The notes beneath the pieces are model-generated. The model saw only the letters and a list, made by a program, of their open reading frames with translations, was not told the origin of the DNA and searched no databases. Below, one piece after another: positions 24,799 through 34,042 of a DNA stretch of 64,000 nucleotides. How positions within the stretch are numbered: the first letter of the stretch is position 1; each line of letters opens with the position of its first letter. The DNA is from Rhodocyclaceae bacterium (GTDB lineage Bacteria; Pseudomonadota; Gammaproteobacteria; Burkholderiales; Usitatibacteraceae). The position numbers and the translations under genes are program-made. Location: assembly GCA_020247395.1 (NCBI GenBank), contig JADCJC010000024.1:1-64000 (forward strand), written 5' to 3'.

Positions 24799-26988
24799 AT
24801 GAAGCATCGTTTTCGTACTAAATTGCAAACTTTTGTATCGATGATCGGCGCAACGCTGGCAATGCAGGTCAGTCTACTGTGCGCCGAGACCGCTGCGCAG
24901 TTGCCGCCTTCTACGAGTTCCTCTATGCCCTCCAAACCGTCTGCCCCGTCCGCGCCACCCGTCGCAAAAAAAGTTCCCAGAACATTTGAAAACTTTGGCG
25001 ATAAACGAATCGACGATTATTTCTGGTTGCGTGAGAAGTCGGATCCGGCGGTCGTTGAGTATTTGAAGGCGGAAAATGCCTATTTGGATTCAGTCATCGG
25101 TCACTTGAAGCCGTTCCAGGAAACACTTTACAAGGACATGCTTGGTCGCATCAAAGAAACGGACGACAGCGTACCGTATATCATGCGCGGTTACTGGTAC
25201 ATCACCAAAACTGAGGAAGGCAAACAGTACTCGATCTATACTCGCCGCAAGGCAACGCTGGAAGCCAAAGAAGAAATAATGCTCGATGGTAATGAGCTCG
25301 CCAAGGGCAAGGCGTTTATGTCCATCGGCAGCATGACCGTGAGCCCGGATAACAAGTGGCTGGCGTATTCGGTGGATTTCACCGGCTTTCGTCAATATAC
25401 GCTCCAGTTCAAGAATCTCGAGACCGGTGAGGTTCTCGCCGACAAGATCGAACGAGTGACCTCTGTTGCATGGGCAAACGACAACAAGACGATCTTCTAT
25501 GTGACGGAGGATGCAACGACAAAACGTTCCAATCAGCTATACCGTCACACACTTGGCGAAAAACAAGACAAGTTAATCTTCGAAGAGAAAGATGAGCTTT
25601 ATAACATTGGTGTCGACTCGACTCGCAGCCGCGCTTATATCATCCTGACCAGTGAGTCTTCCGAGACTACGGAGCAGCGTATTCTCGACGCCAACAAGCC
25701 GGAAGGTGTGTTCGCCGTATACGCGAAGCGCAAAGAGAACATCAAGTATTACGTCGACCACCATGCCACTACATTCCTGATTGTGACCAACGATACCGGT
25801 CGTAACTCTCGTCTGGTGATGGCACCGGTTAGCTTGAAGGCGGACACCAAGAGCTGGAAAGAGATCATTCCTCATCGCAAGGATGTGAAGCTCGACGGCG
25901 TGGATGTCTTTAAGGACTATTTTGTTGCCGTCGAAAAGAAGGGCGGCCTGCCGCAGCTTCGTGTATTCGATATGAAGACGATGAAGCCACACGATATCGC
26001 CTTTCCAGAGGCGGCTTACGACGCCACACCCGGCCAAAATGCGGAGTTTGACAACAAGTTATACCGTTTCAACTACGGTTCGCTGGTCACACCCAATTCC
26101 GTGTTTGACTACGACGTTGCAAAACGTGAGCGAATCCTGAAAAAACAACAGCCCGTCCTAGGTGGCTACAATGCAGCCGATTATCAAGTCGAACGCATCA
26201 TGGCCACAGCCAAGGATGGCGTGAAAGTGCCAATTTCGCTGGTCTACAAGAAGTCCTTGCGTAAACCCGGCGTGCCGCAGCCAACTCTTCTCTACGGCTA
26301 TGGCTCGTACGGCTTTGCCTTGCCGCTCGCGTTTCGCTCCAGCCGCCTCGCGCTGCTTGATCGCGGCATGGTGTATGCCATCGCGCACGTTCGCGGCGGC
26401 GGCGACATGGGCAAGCAGTGGCACGACGACGGCAAGATGATGAAGAAAATGAACACCTTCACTGACTTCATTTCGACCGCTGAACATTTAATTCAGCAAA
26501 AATACACGGCACCATCGATGCTCGCCATCCAAGGAGGCAGCGCGGGAGGACTGCTGATGGGGGCGGTGACGAATCTACGGCCCGAGTTATTCAAGGCAGT
26601 GGTATCGCAGGTGCCGTTTGTTGATGTCATGAATACGATGCTTGATGCGACATTGCCGCTCACGGTCGGTGAGTATCTGGAATGGGGTAACCCGAATCAG
26701 GAGAAGGCTTACAATTACATGCGCAGTTATTCACCTTACGACAACTTGAAGCGCGGCGCTTATCCTGCGATGTTGGTTGAGACGTCTCTCAACGATAGCC
26801 AAGTGATGTACTGGGAACCAGCCAAGTATGTTGCCAAGTTGCGTACTCTGAAAACCGACAATAACCCGCTGTTGCTGAAGACCAATTTGGACGCCGGTCA
26901 TGGCGGTGCGTCCGGTCGTTACGATTACCTGAAGGAAATTGCCATCACCTACTCGTTCGTCCTCTGGCAACTTGGTATCGAAAAATAA
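24799..26988 (+). CDS. prolyl oligopeptidase family serine peptidase (S9A)
   Basis: A 729-residue exported peptidase. A signal peptide precedes a Ser/Pro-rich linker (about residues 33-57). The propeller domain begins FENFGDKRIDDYFWLRE, the S9A N-terminal signature. The nucleophile is in AIQGGSAGGLLMG, the acid in ETSLNDSQV, and the histidine in LDAGHGGASGRYD. It cleaves short peptides after proline and probably works in the periplasm. The start follows an AGGCTGTC stretch, not a strong ribosome-binding site, but it is the only start that keeps the signal peptide. Confidence 0.94.
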   Translation: MKHRFRTKLQTFVSMIGATLAMQVSLLCAETAAQLPPSTSSSMPSKPSAPSAPPVAKKVPRTFENFGDKRIDDYFWLREKSDPAVVEYLKAENAYLDSVIGHLKPFQETLYKDMLGRIKETDDSVPYIMRGYWYITKTEEGKQYSIYTRRKATLEAKEEIMLDGNELAKGKAFMSIGSMTVSPDNKWLAYSVDFTGFRQYTLQFKNLETGEVLADKIERVTSVAWANDNKTIFYVTEDATTKRSNQLYRHTLGEKQDKLIFEEKDELYNIGVDSTRSRAYIILTSESSETTEQRILDANKPEGVFAVYAKRKENIKYYVDHHATTFLIVTNDTGRNSRLVMAPVSLKADTKSWKEIIPHRKDVKLDGVDVFKDYFVAVEKKGGLPQLRVFDMKTMKPHDIAFPEAAYDATPGQNAEFDNKLYRFNYGSLVTPNSVFDYDVAKRERILKKQQPVLGGYNAADYQVERIMATAKDGVKVPISLVYKKSLRKPGVPQPTLLYGYGSYGFALPLAFRSSRLALLDRGMVYAIAHVRGGGDMGKQWHDDGKMMKKMNTFTDFISTAEHLIQQKYTAPSMLAIQGGSAGGLLMGAVTNLRPELFKAVVSQVPFVDVMNTMLDATLPLTVGEYLEWGNPNQEKAYNYMRSYSPYDNLKRGAYPAMLVETSLNDSQVMYWEPAKYVAKLRTLKTDNNPLLLKTNLDAGHGGASGRYDYLKEIAITYSFVLWQLGIEK

Positions 26989-27009
26989 CGCCTGCAGTGG
27001 GGCCAGTGA

Positions 27010-27069
27010 GGCTCACGTCGGGATGCCTTCTGACGTCAGTTAAGCTGGGCCCGCATCCCGACGCGAGCC
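27010..27069 (+). terminator. long inverted repeat after prolyl oligopeptidase gene
   Basis: GGCTCACGTCGGGATGC (27010-27026) pairs with GCATCCCGACGCGAGCC (27053-27069) at 16 of 17 positions, with the palindrome CTGACGTCAG (27030-27039) in the loop. It has no T run. It may be a terminator, or an operator in the leader of the downstream transporter gene. Confidence 0.5.
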
Positions 27070-27101
27070 GAATGACTGGTTCACGGCGCAGTATCTTTGA
27101 A

Positions 27102-27992
27102 ATGCACTTTTCTAATCTTCAGTTGTTTAGCGTTTGTGTCCTCATTTGGGGCTCAACTTGGGTTGTCATTACCTTTCAGCTGGGTGAAGTCGCTCCGGAG
27201 CTTTCGGTCGCCTATCGTTTTTTGATCGCTGCCGCAGCATTGTTTGTGTTCTGCCGGTGGCGTGGATACGGACTCAGATTTGCGGCCAGCGGCCACCGGG
27301 ATTTGTTCATTTTTGGCGCTGGCATGTTCTGCGTCAGCTATATTTTTGTGTATCACGCGGAGCTCTATATTGTCTCCGGCATGGTGGCGGTTGCGTACTC
27401 GGCCAGTCCGATGATCAACATGTGGGCGTCGCGTTTGTTCTTCGGCACACCGATCACTGCCCGTGTCAGTGTTGCCGCCGCCCTGGGCATTATCGGAATC
27501 GTCTGCGTGTTTGGAGAGGAGTTCAGCAAAATTTCCGCGAGCCGAAATCTTGAACTTGGCGTGCTGTTTACCGTGCTGTCGGTGCTCGCCTCCAGCGTTG
27601 GTAGCATGGTGGCGATGCGGACGCAAAAACGCAGATTTGCCACCTGGCCATCGATGGCGTGGGGCATGCTCTACGGCGGCGTACTGGCGTTTGTATACGC
27701 CGTGGCGGTTGGTAGACCGATCACCATGGACTGGAGTCCATCGTATGTTGCTGCATTGCTTTATCTCGCGCTGTTCGGTTCCATTATTACCTTTGGCTGT
27801 TACCTTACCCTGCTCAAGCGCATCGGTGCGGCGCAGTCTTCTTATGTCGGGGTGATGGTGCCCGTTGTGGCGCTCGTAGTGTCGTTTTTCTTTGAGAAGT
27901 TTGCCTGGGGCTGGATGACTACCCTCGGCGTGGCGCTACTGTTGGCGGGTAATGTCTTGATGTTGCGCTCACCACCGGTCCCGCACCATTAG
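27102..27992 (+). CDS. EamA/DMT-family transporter
   Basis: A 296-residue inner-membrane protein with about ten helices in two EamA repeats. The first contains LIWGSTWVVITFQ and the second AALLYLALFGSIITFGCYL with AQSSYVGVMVPVVALVVS. ATG 27102 is chosen because the frame from 26997 begins inside the inverted repeat and adds a non-membrane tail. Substrate unknown; drug/metabolite export is typical. Its stop overlaps the stop of the convergent NTF2-like gene (TTAG). Confidence 0.9.
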   Translation: MHFSNLQLFSVCVLIWGSTWVVITFQLGEVAPELSVAYRFLIAAAALFVFCRWRGYGLRFAASGHRDLFIFGAGMFCVSYIFVYHAELYIVSGMVAVAYSASPMINMWASRLFFGTPITARVSVAAALGIIGIVCVFGEEFSKISASRNLELGVLFTVLSVLASSVGSMVAMRTQKRRFATWPSMAWGMLYGGVLAFVYAVAVGRPITMDWSPSYVAALLYLALFGSIITFGCYLTLLKRIGAAQSSYVGVMVPVVALVVSFFFEKFAWGWMTTLGVALLLAGNVLMLRSPPVPHH

Positions 27993-28486
27993 TGCTGCGG
28001 GTATTTGGCCATAAACTGATCCAGCGAAGCCGCCGCCTTTTTGCGCATCATCGCTTTCAATGGCCACGACCAGCCGAACAATAGCCCCAACCGGCCGAGT
28101 GCCTGTCTCGACCACTTCCAGAACGGAAATCGATCGACGTGCCGAACGATAAGCCCGTCACGAAATGCGAACGACGCTTGAATACGATTGACCACCGGGC
28201 GCCCTGTTTGTGAAAACGTATAACGCGCCTCCCACGTGGCACGTCCGCCATCATCGTCCGCCGAGGCTTCCAGCAGCGTCAGTTCAAGATCCTTGCCGCG
28301 AGAGACCAACATCCGCCACATGCCGCTGGCCTCGGCACCCTTTAGCATCAGAAAGATCGGATCGCTGAAGGAAACATCCGGGTGATAACACTCCGCCATC
28401 GCGCTAGCGTCGTGGTTGGCGAAAGCGGAATAGAAGCGCCGTATACATTGCTCATTTGGGTGCACGAAAGTCCCCGTGGATACCAA
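27989..28486 (-). CDS. NTF2-like/SnoaL-like protein
   Basis: A 165-residue cone-barrel protein: RRFYSAFANHDASAMAECYHPDVSFSD split over the first helices, then GGRATWEARYTFSQTG and the strand pair ending GLIVRHVDRFPFWKW. A hydrophobic/basic C-terminal tail follows. No catalytic residues can be assigned. As written it overlaps the end of the upstream DUF1569 gene by 35 nt; a GTG at 28465 would cut the overlap to 14 nt and remove seven residues. Confidence 0.82.
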   Translation of the reverse strand: MVSTGTFVHPNEQCIRRFYSAFANHDASAMAECYHPDVSFSDPIFLMLKGAEASGMWRMLVSRGKDLELTLLEASADDDGGRATWEARYTFSQTGRPVVNRIQASFAFRDGLIVRHVDRFPFWKWSRQALGRLGLLFGWSWPLKAMMRKKAAASLDQFMAKYPQH

Positions 28487-28964
28487 ACGCCGTCAGATGG
28501 TAATCAAGATGCAAAAACATGTACTGCCCCCATTCGGACTTCGACAAACGTCCGAACACTGGGTGCGGCATCAGAGTGCCTTCCTGCCACCGCGCCTCGA
28601 AGGTCTTGAGGAGTTCAACAAGTTCGGCATGGTCCAATTCAAATGTGGTGGGAGACTTGGCACCGATGAACTCTGTCAATGCGGCAGGTGATCGAGGTGC
28701 GCGCTCTGGCCACGGAAACACATGAAATACCAACCATTTAAGAATGGTGCGCTGTAAAAAACCAGATCGCTCATGAGACGCTTGTAACCCGCAAACTTCG
28801 CGCAGGTTGTTATTCAAGTGACAAATGAGCTGATGTCCCGTCACTCGCCGATCAAGCGACGTCATTGACGGCTCGATATGTTCGATGCGGCGAAACAGAA
28901 TATTGCGTTCTTGGGTTTTGAAGTAATCGGTCATCGGCCGGAAAAGTTGATCTGGCGCAACCAT
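28452..28964 (-). CDS. DUF1569 family protein (DinB-superfamily four-helix bundle)
   Basis: A 170-residue protein with the family features: histidine in VTGHQLICHLNNNL and the C-terminal HPVFGRLSKSEWGQYMFLHLDYHL, where histidines would form a metal site. It belongs to the DinB/YfiT-like helical bundle, not the DinB polymerase. Function unknown. It shares the minus-strand unit with the NTF2-like gene and is divergent from fhs across 79 nt. Confidence 0.85.
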   Translation of the reverse strand: MVAPDQLFRPMTDYFKTQERNILFRRIEHIEPSMTSLDRRVTGHQLICHLNNNLREVCGLQASHERSGFLQRTILKWLVFHVFPWPERAPRSPAALTEFIGAKSPTTFELDHAELVELLKTFEARWQEGTLMPHPVFGRLSKSEWGQYMFLHLDYHLTAFGIHGDFRAPK

Positions 28965-29043
28965 TGTACTTGACTATCATCATGGCATAACCACCGCATC
29001 GGGTACCATACTTGGGCACAAACCAACAAGATAGGGAAAGACG

Positions 29044-30714
29044 ATGCTGAGTGATATCGAAATCGCGCAACAAGCGTCGATGAGGAAAATATACGAAATC
29101 GCCGATGGCCTGGGAATTCCGCAAGACGCGCTACAGCCCTATGGCCATTACAAGGCCAAGGTATCGCTGGAGTACGTGGATAGCCTCAAACACCAGAAAA
29201 ACGGCAGGCTCATCCTCGTTACCGCGATCTCCCCTACGCCGGCTGGTGAAGGCAAGACCACGACGACCGTCGGCCTCGGCGATGCGCTCAATCACATCGG
29301 AAAAAAGGCGATTATTTGCCTGCGTGAGCCGTCGCTCGGGCCCGTGTTTGGCATGAAGGGCGGCGCGGCTGGCGGCGGCTATGCCCAAGTCGTGCCGATG
29401 GAGGATATCAACCTGCACTTTACGGGCGACTTCAACGCGATCGCGCTCGCCAACAATCTGCTCGCGGCGTTGATTGACAACCACATTAACCACGGCAATG
29501 AGCTTGGATTCGACGTACGTCGGGTCACCTGGAAACGCGTGATGGATATGAATGATCGCGCGTTGCGCGATATCACCATCGCCCTTGGCGGCCCCGGCAA
29601 TGGTTATCCCCGTCAAGACGGATTTGATATCGTTGTGGCCTCTGAAATCATGGCGATCTTTTGTTTGGCAACCTCCCTGAAGGACCTCAAAGCGCGCATC
29701 GCCAAGATTGTGGTGGGTTATACGAAGGAGCTTAAACCGATCCTTGCGAAAGACTTGCATGCGCAGGGGGCGATGACGGCATTACTCAAGGACGCGCTGC
29801 TGCCGAATTTGGTCCAAACGCTGGAAAACAATCCCGCCTTTATCCACGGCGGGCCGTTTGCCAACATTGCACACGGCTGCAACTCGGTCATTGCCACCCA
29901 AACGGCGTTGAAACTTGGTGACTACGTCGTTACCGAGGCGGGTTTTGGCGCGGACCTTGGGGCTGAGAAATTCATCAATATTAAGTGCCGAAAATCCGGG
30001 CTAAGGCCCGATGCAGTGGTGATCGTTGCGACACTGCGCGCGCTGAAGTTTCATGGCGGCGTGGATGTGAAGGAGGTCTCCAACGAGAATCTCGCCGCAC
30101 TCGAAAAGGGTATCGTCAATCTGCAACGTCACGTTGACAATGTGATGAACAACTATGGTCTGCCCTGCATCGTTAGCGTGAATCATCGTACGCACGACAC
30201 GCAAGCCGAGGTTGCGCTACTGATGGACCGTGTCGGTAAATTGGGTTGCAAAGTCGTGATTGCGAAGCACTGGGCCGATGGCGGCAAAGGGGCCACGGAA
30301 GTCGCCAAAGAGGTTGTTGCGCTTTGTGAGCAGCCCAGCAGCTTCAAATTTGTCTATCCCGACGAAATGCCGCTTTGGGACAAGATGAAGACCATCGCTA
30401 CAAAGATTTACGGTGCGTCCGATATTGCGGCCGACAACAAGATTCGCGGTCAAATCAAGAAGCTTCAGGATGACGGCTACGGGCACTATCCGGTGTGTGT
30501 GGCCAAAACGCAGTATTCATTCTCAACTGATGCGGCCCTTCGTGGCGCTCCGTCGAAACATATTGTGACGATCCGCGAAGTGCGCTTAGCGGCGGGAGCT
30601 GAGTTTATCGTCATGATTTGTGGCGATGTCATGACCATGCCAGGACTACCGAAAGTACCTTCGGCCGCTGCAATTGACGTCGATGACAATGGCAGGATTG
30701 TCGGTTTATTTTGA
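29044..30714 (+). CDS. fhs: formate-tetrahydrofolate ligase
   Basis: A 556-residue ATP-dependent enzyme joining formate to THF to give 10-formyl-THF. The P-loop [12 protein letters not shown] starts at residue 64, followed by [20 protein letters not shown] and [20 protein letters not shown], all family signatures. Full length. GGGAAAG lies before ATG 29044. It is the C1 entry enzyme that could use formate from the oxalate genes at 54.9-59.0 kb. Glycolate oxidase genes lie 0.7 kb downstream. Confidence 0.97.
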   Translation: MLSDIEIAQQASMRKIYEIADGLGIPQDALQPYGHYKAKVSLEYVDSLKHQKNGRLILVTAISPTPAGEGKTTTTVGLGDALNHIGKKAIICLREPSLGPVFGMKGGAAGGGYAQVVPMEDINLHFTGDFNAIALANNLLAALIDNHINHGNELGFDVRRVTWKRVMDMNDRALRDITIALGGPGNGYPRQDGFDIVVASEIMAIFCLATSLKDLKARIAKIVVGYTKELKPILAKDLHAQGAMTALLKDALLPNLVQTLENNPAFIHGGPFANIAHGCNSVIATQTALKLGDYVVTEAGFGADLGAEKFINIKCRKSGLRPDAVVIVATLRALKFHGGVDVKEVSNENLAALEKGIVNLQRHVDNVMNNYGLPCIVSVNHRTHDTQAEVALLMDRVGKLGCKVVIAKHWADGGKGATEVAKEVVALCEQPSSFKFVYPDEMPLWDKMKTIATKIYGASDIAADNKIRGQIKKLQDDGYGHYPVCVAKTQYSFSTDAALRGAPSKHIVTIREVRLAAGAEFIVMICGDVMTMPGLPKVPSAAAIDVDDNGRIVGLF

Positions 30715-30762
30715 TCGCGACCGGCTGCGCGGCTGGAAACTGCCTCCAGCGACCGACAGACC

Positions 30763-31260
30763 TTATTTGCCGAACGCGTGCGACACAATGAAGACACCGA
30801 CCATGGCCAACGCAATCGCAAGTTTTGCCAGCGTACCGATTACCATTCCGAGCCAAGTTGCAAGACCGACGCGGCCAGCCTGACCGATTTGCTGGCGGGC
30901 AATGAGCTCTCCGGCGACCGCGCCGATGAACGGTAACACCAACAGTCCCCATAAGCCGGAGAACACACCAAGCAGGCTGCCAATGCCCGCACCAACTAAC
31001 GAGAGTTTAGAAGCCCCCGCTCGTTTAGCCCCCAACAGAGTGGCGACAAAATCGGCGGCGATGGCGACCGCAGTAAGCACGCCAAGAATGGTGAGTGTTG
31101 GCCAGCCGATACGCTCGAAGTTCCCGATGTAGGCTGCGAGAAACAGCCCACCAAAAACAAGTGGCACACCCGGCAGTGCCGGCAGAAAGGTGCCTGCGAG
31201 GCCGATCAATACCAGTAGTGCTGCCAGCGCCCATAATGCGTATGCGAGGTTGCCTTCCAT
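30763..31260 (-). CDS. DUF456 family membrane protein
   Basis: A 165-residue protein with four to five hydrophobic helices and the DUF456 pattern GLAGTFLPALPGVPLVFGGLF followed by the glycine-zipper part of the family (GAGIGSLLGVFSGLWGLL). Function unknown. ATG 31260 directly precedes the first helix; the frame can extend to 31344 but adds a non-family tail. It is convergent with fhs and divergent from glcD. Confidence 0.85.
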   Translation of the reverse strand: MEGNLAYALWALAALLVLIGLAGTFLPALPGVPLVFGGLFLAAYIGNFERIGWPTLTILGVLTAVAIAADFVATLLGAKRAGASKLSLVGAGIGSLLGVFSGLWGLLVLPFIGAVAGELIARQQIGQAGRVGLATWLGMVIGTLAKLAIALAMVGVFIVSHAFGK

Positions 31261-31441
31261 GTATTGATGTATTGGCCGGTTGTTTATTGGTAGAAGTAGA
31301 GTCTGGCATATTGGCAAAGTTCCAACTTTGCTGCCGCGTTCCATTGCGCAACGCTGGGTAATAGCTGCTTACGTAACGCCCCGATACGATCAGTTGGCGA
31401 ATGGCCTATCATTGCAGCATAAGGAGAAGAAGGAGAAGAAT

Positions 31442-32956
31442 ATGGCTGCAGTACTGAACGATTCGCCAACCGATGAAGTCGCGCAAGACCGAAGCATTCA
31501 TGCCAAACGACAGCAGCTAGCCAGAACACTTTCCCAGTTTTTGCCGGCCTCTGCCGTACTCACGGTCGCGGAAGATCTTCTGCCCTACGAGTGTGACGGG
31601 CTTTCGGTGTACCGGCAGCTACCGATGCTCGCCGCGCTACCCTCGACGACCGCAGAGGTTGAAAGCGTTATGCGCGCCGCAAATGCGCAGAATGTAAAGG
31701 TGGTCGCACGCGGTTCCGGCACCGGCCTGTCCGGCGGCGCGACCCCGCTGGCAGACGGTCTGTTGCTATCACTTGCCAAATTTAGTCAAATTGTGCGCGT
31801 TGATCCGCTTGCGCGTACCGCTCTGGTGCAACCCGGCGTCCGTAATCAAAAGATCTCGGAAGAGGTTGCACATCTGGCGCTGTATTACGCGCCCGATCCG
31901 TCGTCACAAATCGCCTGTTCTATCGGCGGCAATGTAGCGGAGAATTCAGGTGGTGTGCACTGTTTGAAGTATGGCCTTACGGTACACAATATTTTGAAGC
32001 TCAATATTGTCACGGCCGACGGCGTGTCCGCGACCATTGGCTCTGATGCGCTCGATAGCCCCGGTTATGATTTGCTCGCGCTGATGACAGGCTCCGAAGG
32101 CATGCTGGGAATTACCACCGAAGTGACCGTGAAGCTGACACCTAAGCCTCAACTGGCGCGCGTGGTGATGGCCAGTTTTGCCGATGTCGAGAAAGCGGGC
32201 GAAGCGGTCGCGGCAGTCATTGGTGCGGGGATCGTACCGGCTGGTTTGGAGATGATGGATAGACTCGCTATTCACGCGGTCGAAGATTTTGTGCGGGCCG
32301 GATACGACATGGATGCGGCGGCAATTTTGCTCTGCGAATCTGACGGGACACCGGAGGAAGTCGAAGAAGAAATTGCCAAGATGGAGTCGGTGATGAAGGC
32401 AGCAGGCGCGACCGCTTGTCGCGTATCTCGCGACGAAACTGAACGTATGAAATTCTGGTCGGGGCGCAAGGCAGCGTTCCCGGCGGTGGGAAGGATTTCG
32501 CCGGACTATTACTGCATCGATGGCTCAATACCGCGTGGCGCGTTGGCCCACGTGTTGCGACGGACTGACGAACTATCCATCAAGTACGGACTTCGTTGCG
32601 CCAACGTTTTTCACGCCGGGGACGGCAATCTGCACCCGCTCATTCTGTTTGACGCCAACAAACCCGGCGAGCTAGAGAAGACTGAGGCGTTCTCCGCCGA
32701 GTTGCTGGAACTATGTATTGAAGTTGGCGGCACCATCACCGGAGAACACGGTGTGGGCATCGAGAAGATCAATCAAATGTGCAGCCAATTCCATGACGCG
32801 GAACGGGAGGCATTTTTTGACGTCAAGCGGGCATTTGACCCGAAGATGTTGCTCAACCCCGGCAAGGCGATTCCGTCATTGCACCGCTGTGCGGAGTACG
32901 GCCGTATGCGGGTCTCAGGCGGGGTAATGCCGCACGCGGATATCCCCCGTTTCTGA
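31442..32956 (+). CDS. glcD: glycolate oxidase, FAD subunit GlcD
   Basis: A 504-residue FAD-linked oxidase that turns glycolate into glyoxylate. The FAD-binding loop is GSGTGLSGGATPLADG. The C-terminal part contains NVFHAGDGNLHPLI and GTITGEHGVGIEKI, the substrate/FAD domain of GlcD-type enzymes. The start at 31442 follows AAGGAGAAGAAGGAG. It is the first gene of glcDEF with 2- and 4-nt spacings. The operon is divergent from DUF456. Confidence 0.96.
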   Translation: MAAVLNDSPTDEVAQDRSIHAKRQQLARTLSQFLPASAVLTVAEDLLPYECDGLSVYRQLPMLAALPSTTAEVESVMRAANAQNVKVVARGSGTGLSGGATPLADGLLLSLAKFSQIVRVDPLARTALVQPGVRNQKISEEVAHLALYYAPDPSSQIACSIGGNVAENSGGVHCLKYGLTVHNILKLNIVTADGVSATIGSDALDSPGYDLLALMTGSEGMLGITTEVTVKLTPKPQLARVVMASFADVEKAGEAVAAVIGAGIVPAGLEMMDRLAIHAVEDFVRAGYDMDAAAILLCESDGTPEEVEEEIAKMESVMKAAGATACRVSRDETERMKFWSGRKAAFPAVGRISPDYYCIDGSIPRGALAHVLRRTDELSIKYGLRCANVFHAGDGNLHPLILFDANKPGELEKTEAFSAELLELCIEVGGTITGEHGVGIEKINQMCSQFHDAEREAFFDVKRAFDPKMLLNPGKAIPSLHRCAEYGRMRVSGGVMPHADIPRF

Positions 32957-32958
32957 GT

Positions 32959-34038
32959 ATGGATGCCTTCATTCGTTCGGTGCAAGAGCGCATTCTCGCA
33001 GCACATTCGAGCAAGTCGCCAGTCGTCATCCACGGTGGAAATACGAAGTCTTTCTATGGCGCAAAATCGACTGGTGAGGCAATCGATGTGCGTGGTTACG
33101 CGGGCGTCATCGACTATCAGCCGCGCGAACTCGTGTTGACGGTTCGGGCCGGCACGCCGCTGGCGGAGATTGAGTCGCTGATGGATCAGGAGGGGCAAAT
33201 ACTGCCGTTCGAGCCCCCGCATTTTTCTGCCGGAGCCACCATCGGTGGAACGGTCGCGACCGGCCTCTCTGGCCCACGCCGTGCCTACGCGGGAGCGGTA
33301 CGCGATTTTGTGTTGGGGACACGCATTATCAACGGTAAAGGCGAGGATCTCCGTTTCGGCGGGCGCGTGATAAAAAATGTTGCGGGCTACGATGTGTCAC
33401 GCTTGATGGTGGGCGCACTCGGCACACTCGGTGTGTTGCTTGATCTCAGCTTCAAGGTCTTGCCTAAACCCGCTTCAGAAGTGACTCTGCGCTTCGAAAT
33501 GGACGAATCAAGCGCGATTCGCCGACTCAACGAGTGGGCGGGGCAACCCCTGCCACTGTCGGCCTCCTGGTGGCTTGATGGCGTCGCCATGGTACGACTC
33601 TCCGGTACCAATGCCGGCGTGGCGGCGGCAAAACAAAAGCTTGGCGGAGAACAGGTGTCTCACACTGAAGCGGCAGAGGTTTGGAGGTCGGTACGTGATC
33701 ACCAGCATCCATTCTTTCAAACTGCCGAGCAAACATCGACGCCACTGTGGCGTTTGTCTGTGCCTGCGACCACGTCTATGCTTGCGCTCGGTTCAAAACA
33801 GTTGCACGAGTGGGGCGGCGCGCTGCGGTGGCTGGCTGCAGATGTTGATGCAGACGCGCTGAGAGCAAAGATTGCAGCCGTAGGCGGACACGCGACGTTG
33901 ATGTACAAGCGTGGCAGCATGGCGAGGGCCTTTCATCCGTTAGAGGGCAAACTCGCGGAACTCAATCGAAACCTCAAAGTCGCCTTCGACCCCGCCAATG
34001 TGTTGAATCGCGGCCGTCTCGACAACGTCTTAATCTAG
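32959..34038 (+). CDS. glcE: glycolate oxidase subunit GlcE
   Basis: A 359-residue FAD-binding partner of GlcD. It has the PP-loop-like VVIHGGNTKSFYG and ATIGGTVATGLSGPRRAYAG, the second FAD_binding_4 strand. It is shorter than GlcD and lacks its large C-terminal domain, as usual. It starts 2 nt after the glcD stop and ends 4 nt before glcF, so the three are translated as a unit and form the membrane-associated glycolate dehydrogenase. Confidence 0.95.
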   Translation: MDAFIRSVQERILAAHSSKSPVVIHGGNTKSFYGAKSTGEAIDVRGYAGVIDYQPRELVLTVRAGTPLAEIESLMDQEGQILPFEPPHFSAGATIGGTVATGLSGPRRAYAGAVRDFVLGTRIINGKGEDLRFGGRVIKNVAGYDVSRLMVGALGTLGVLLDLSFKVLPKPASEVTLRFEMDESSAIRRLNEWAGQPLPLSASWWLDGVAMVRLSGTNAGVAAAKQKLGGEQVSHTEAAEVWRSVRDHQHPFFQTAEQTSTPLWRLSVPATTSMLALGSKQLHEWGGALRWLAADVDADALRAKIAAVGGHATLMYKRGSMARAFHPLEGKLAELNRNLKVAFDPANVLNRGRLDNVLI

Positions 34039-34042
34039 CGCC

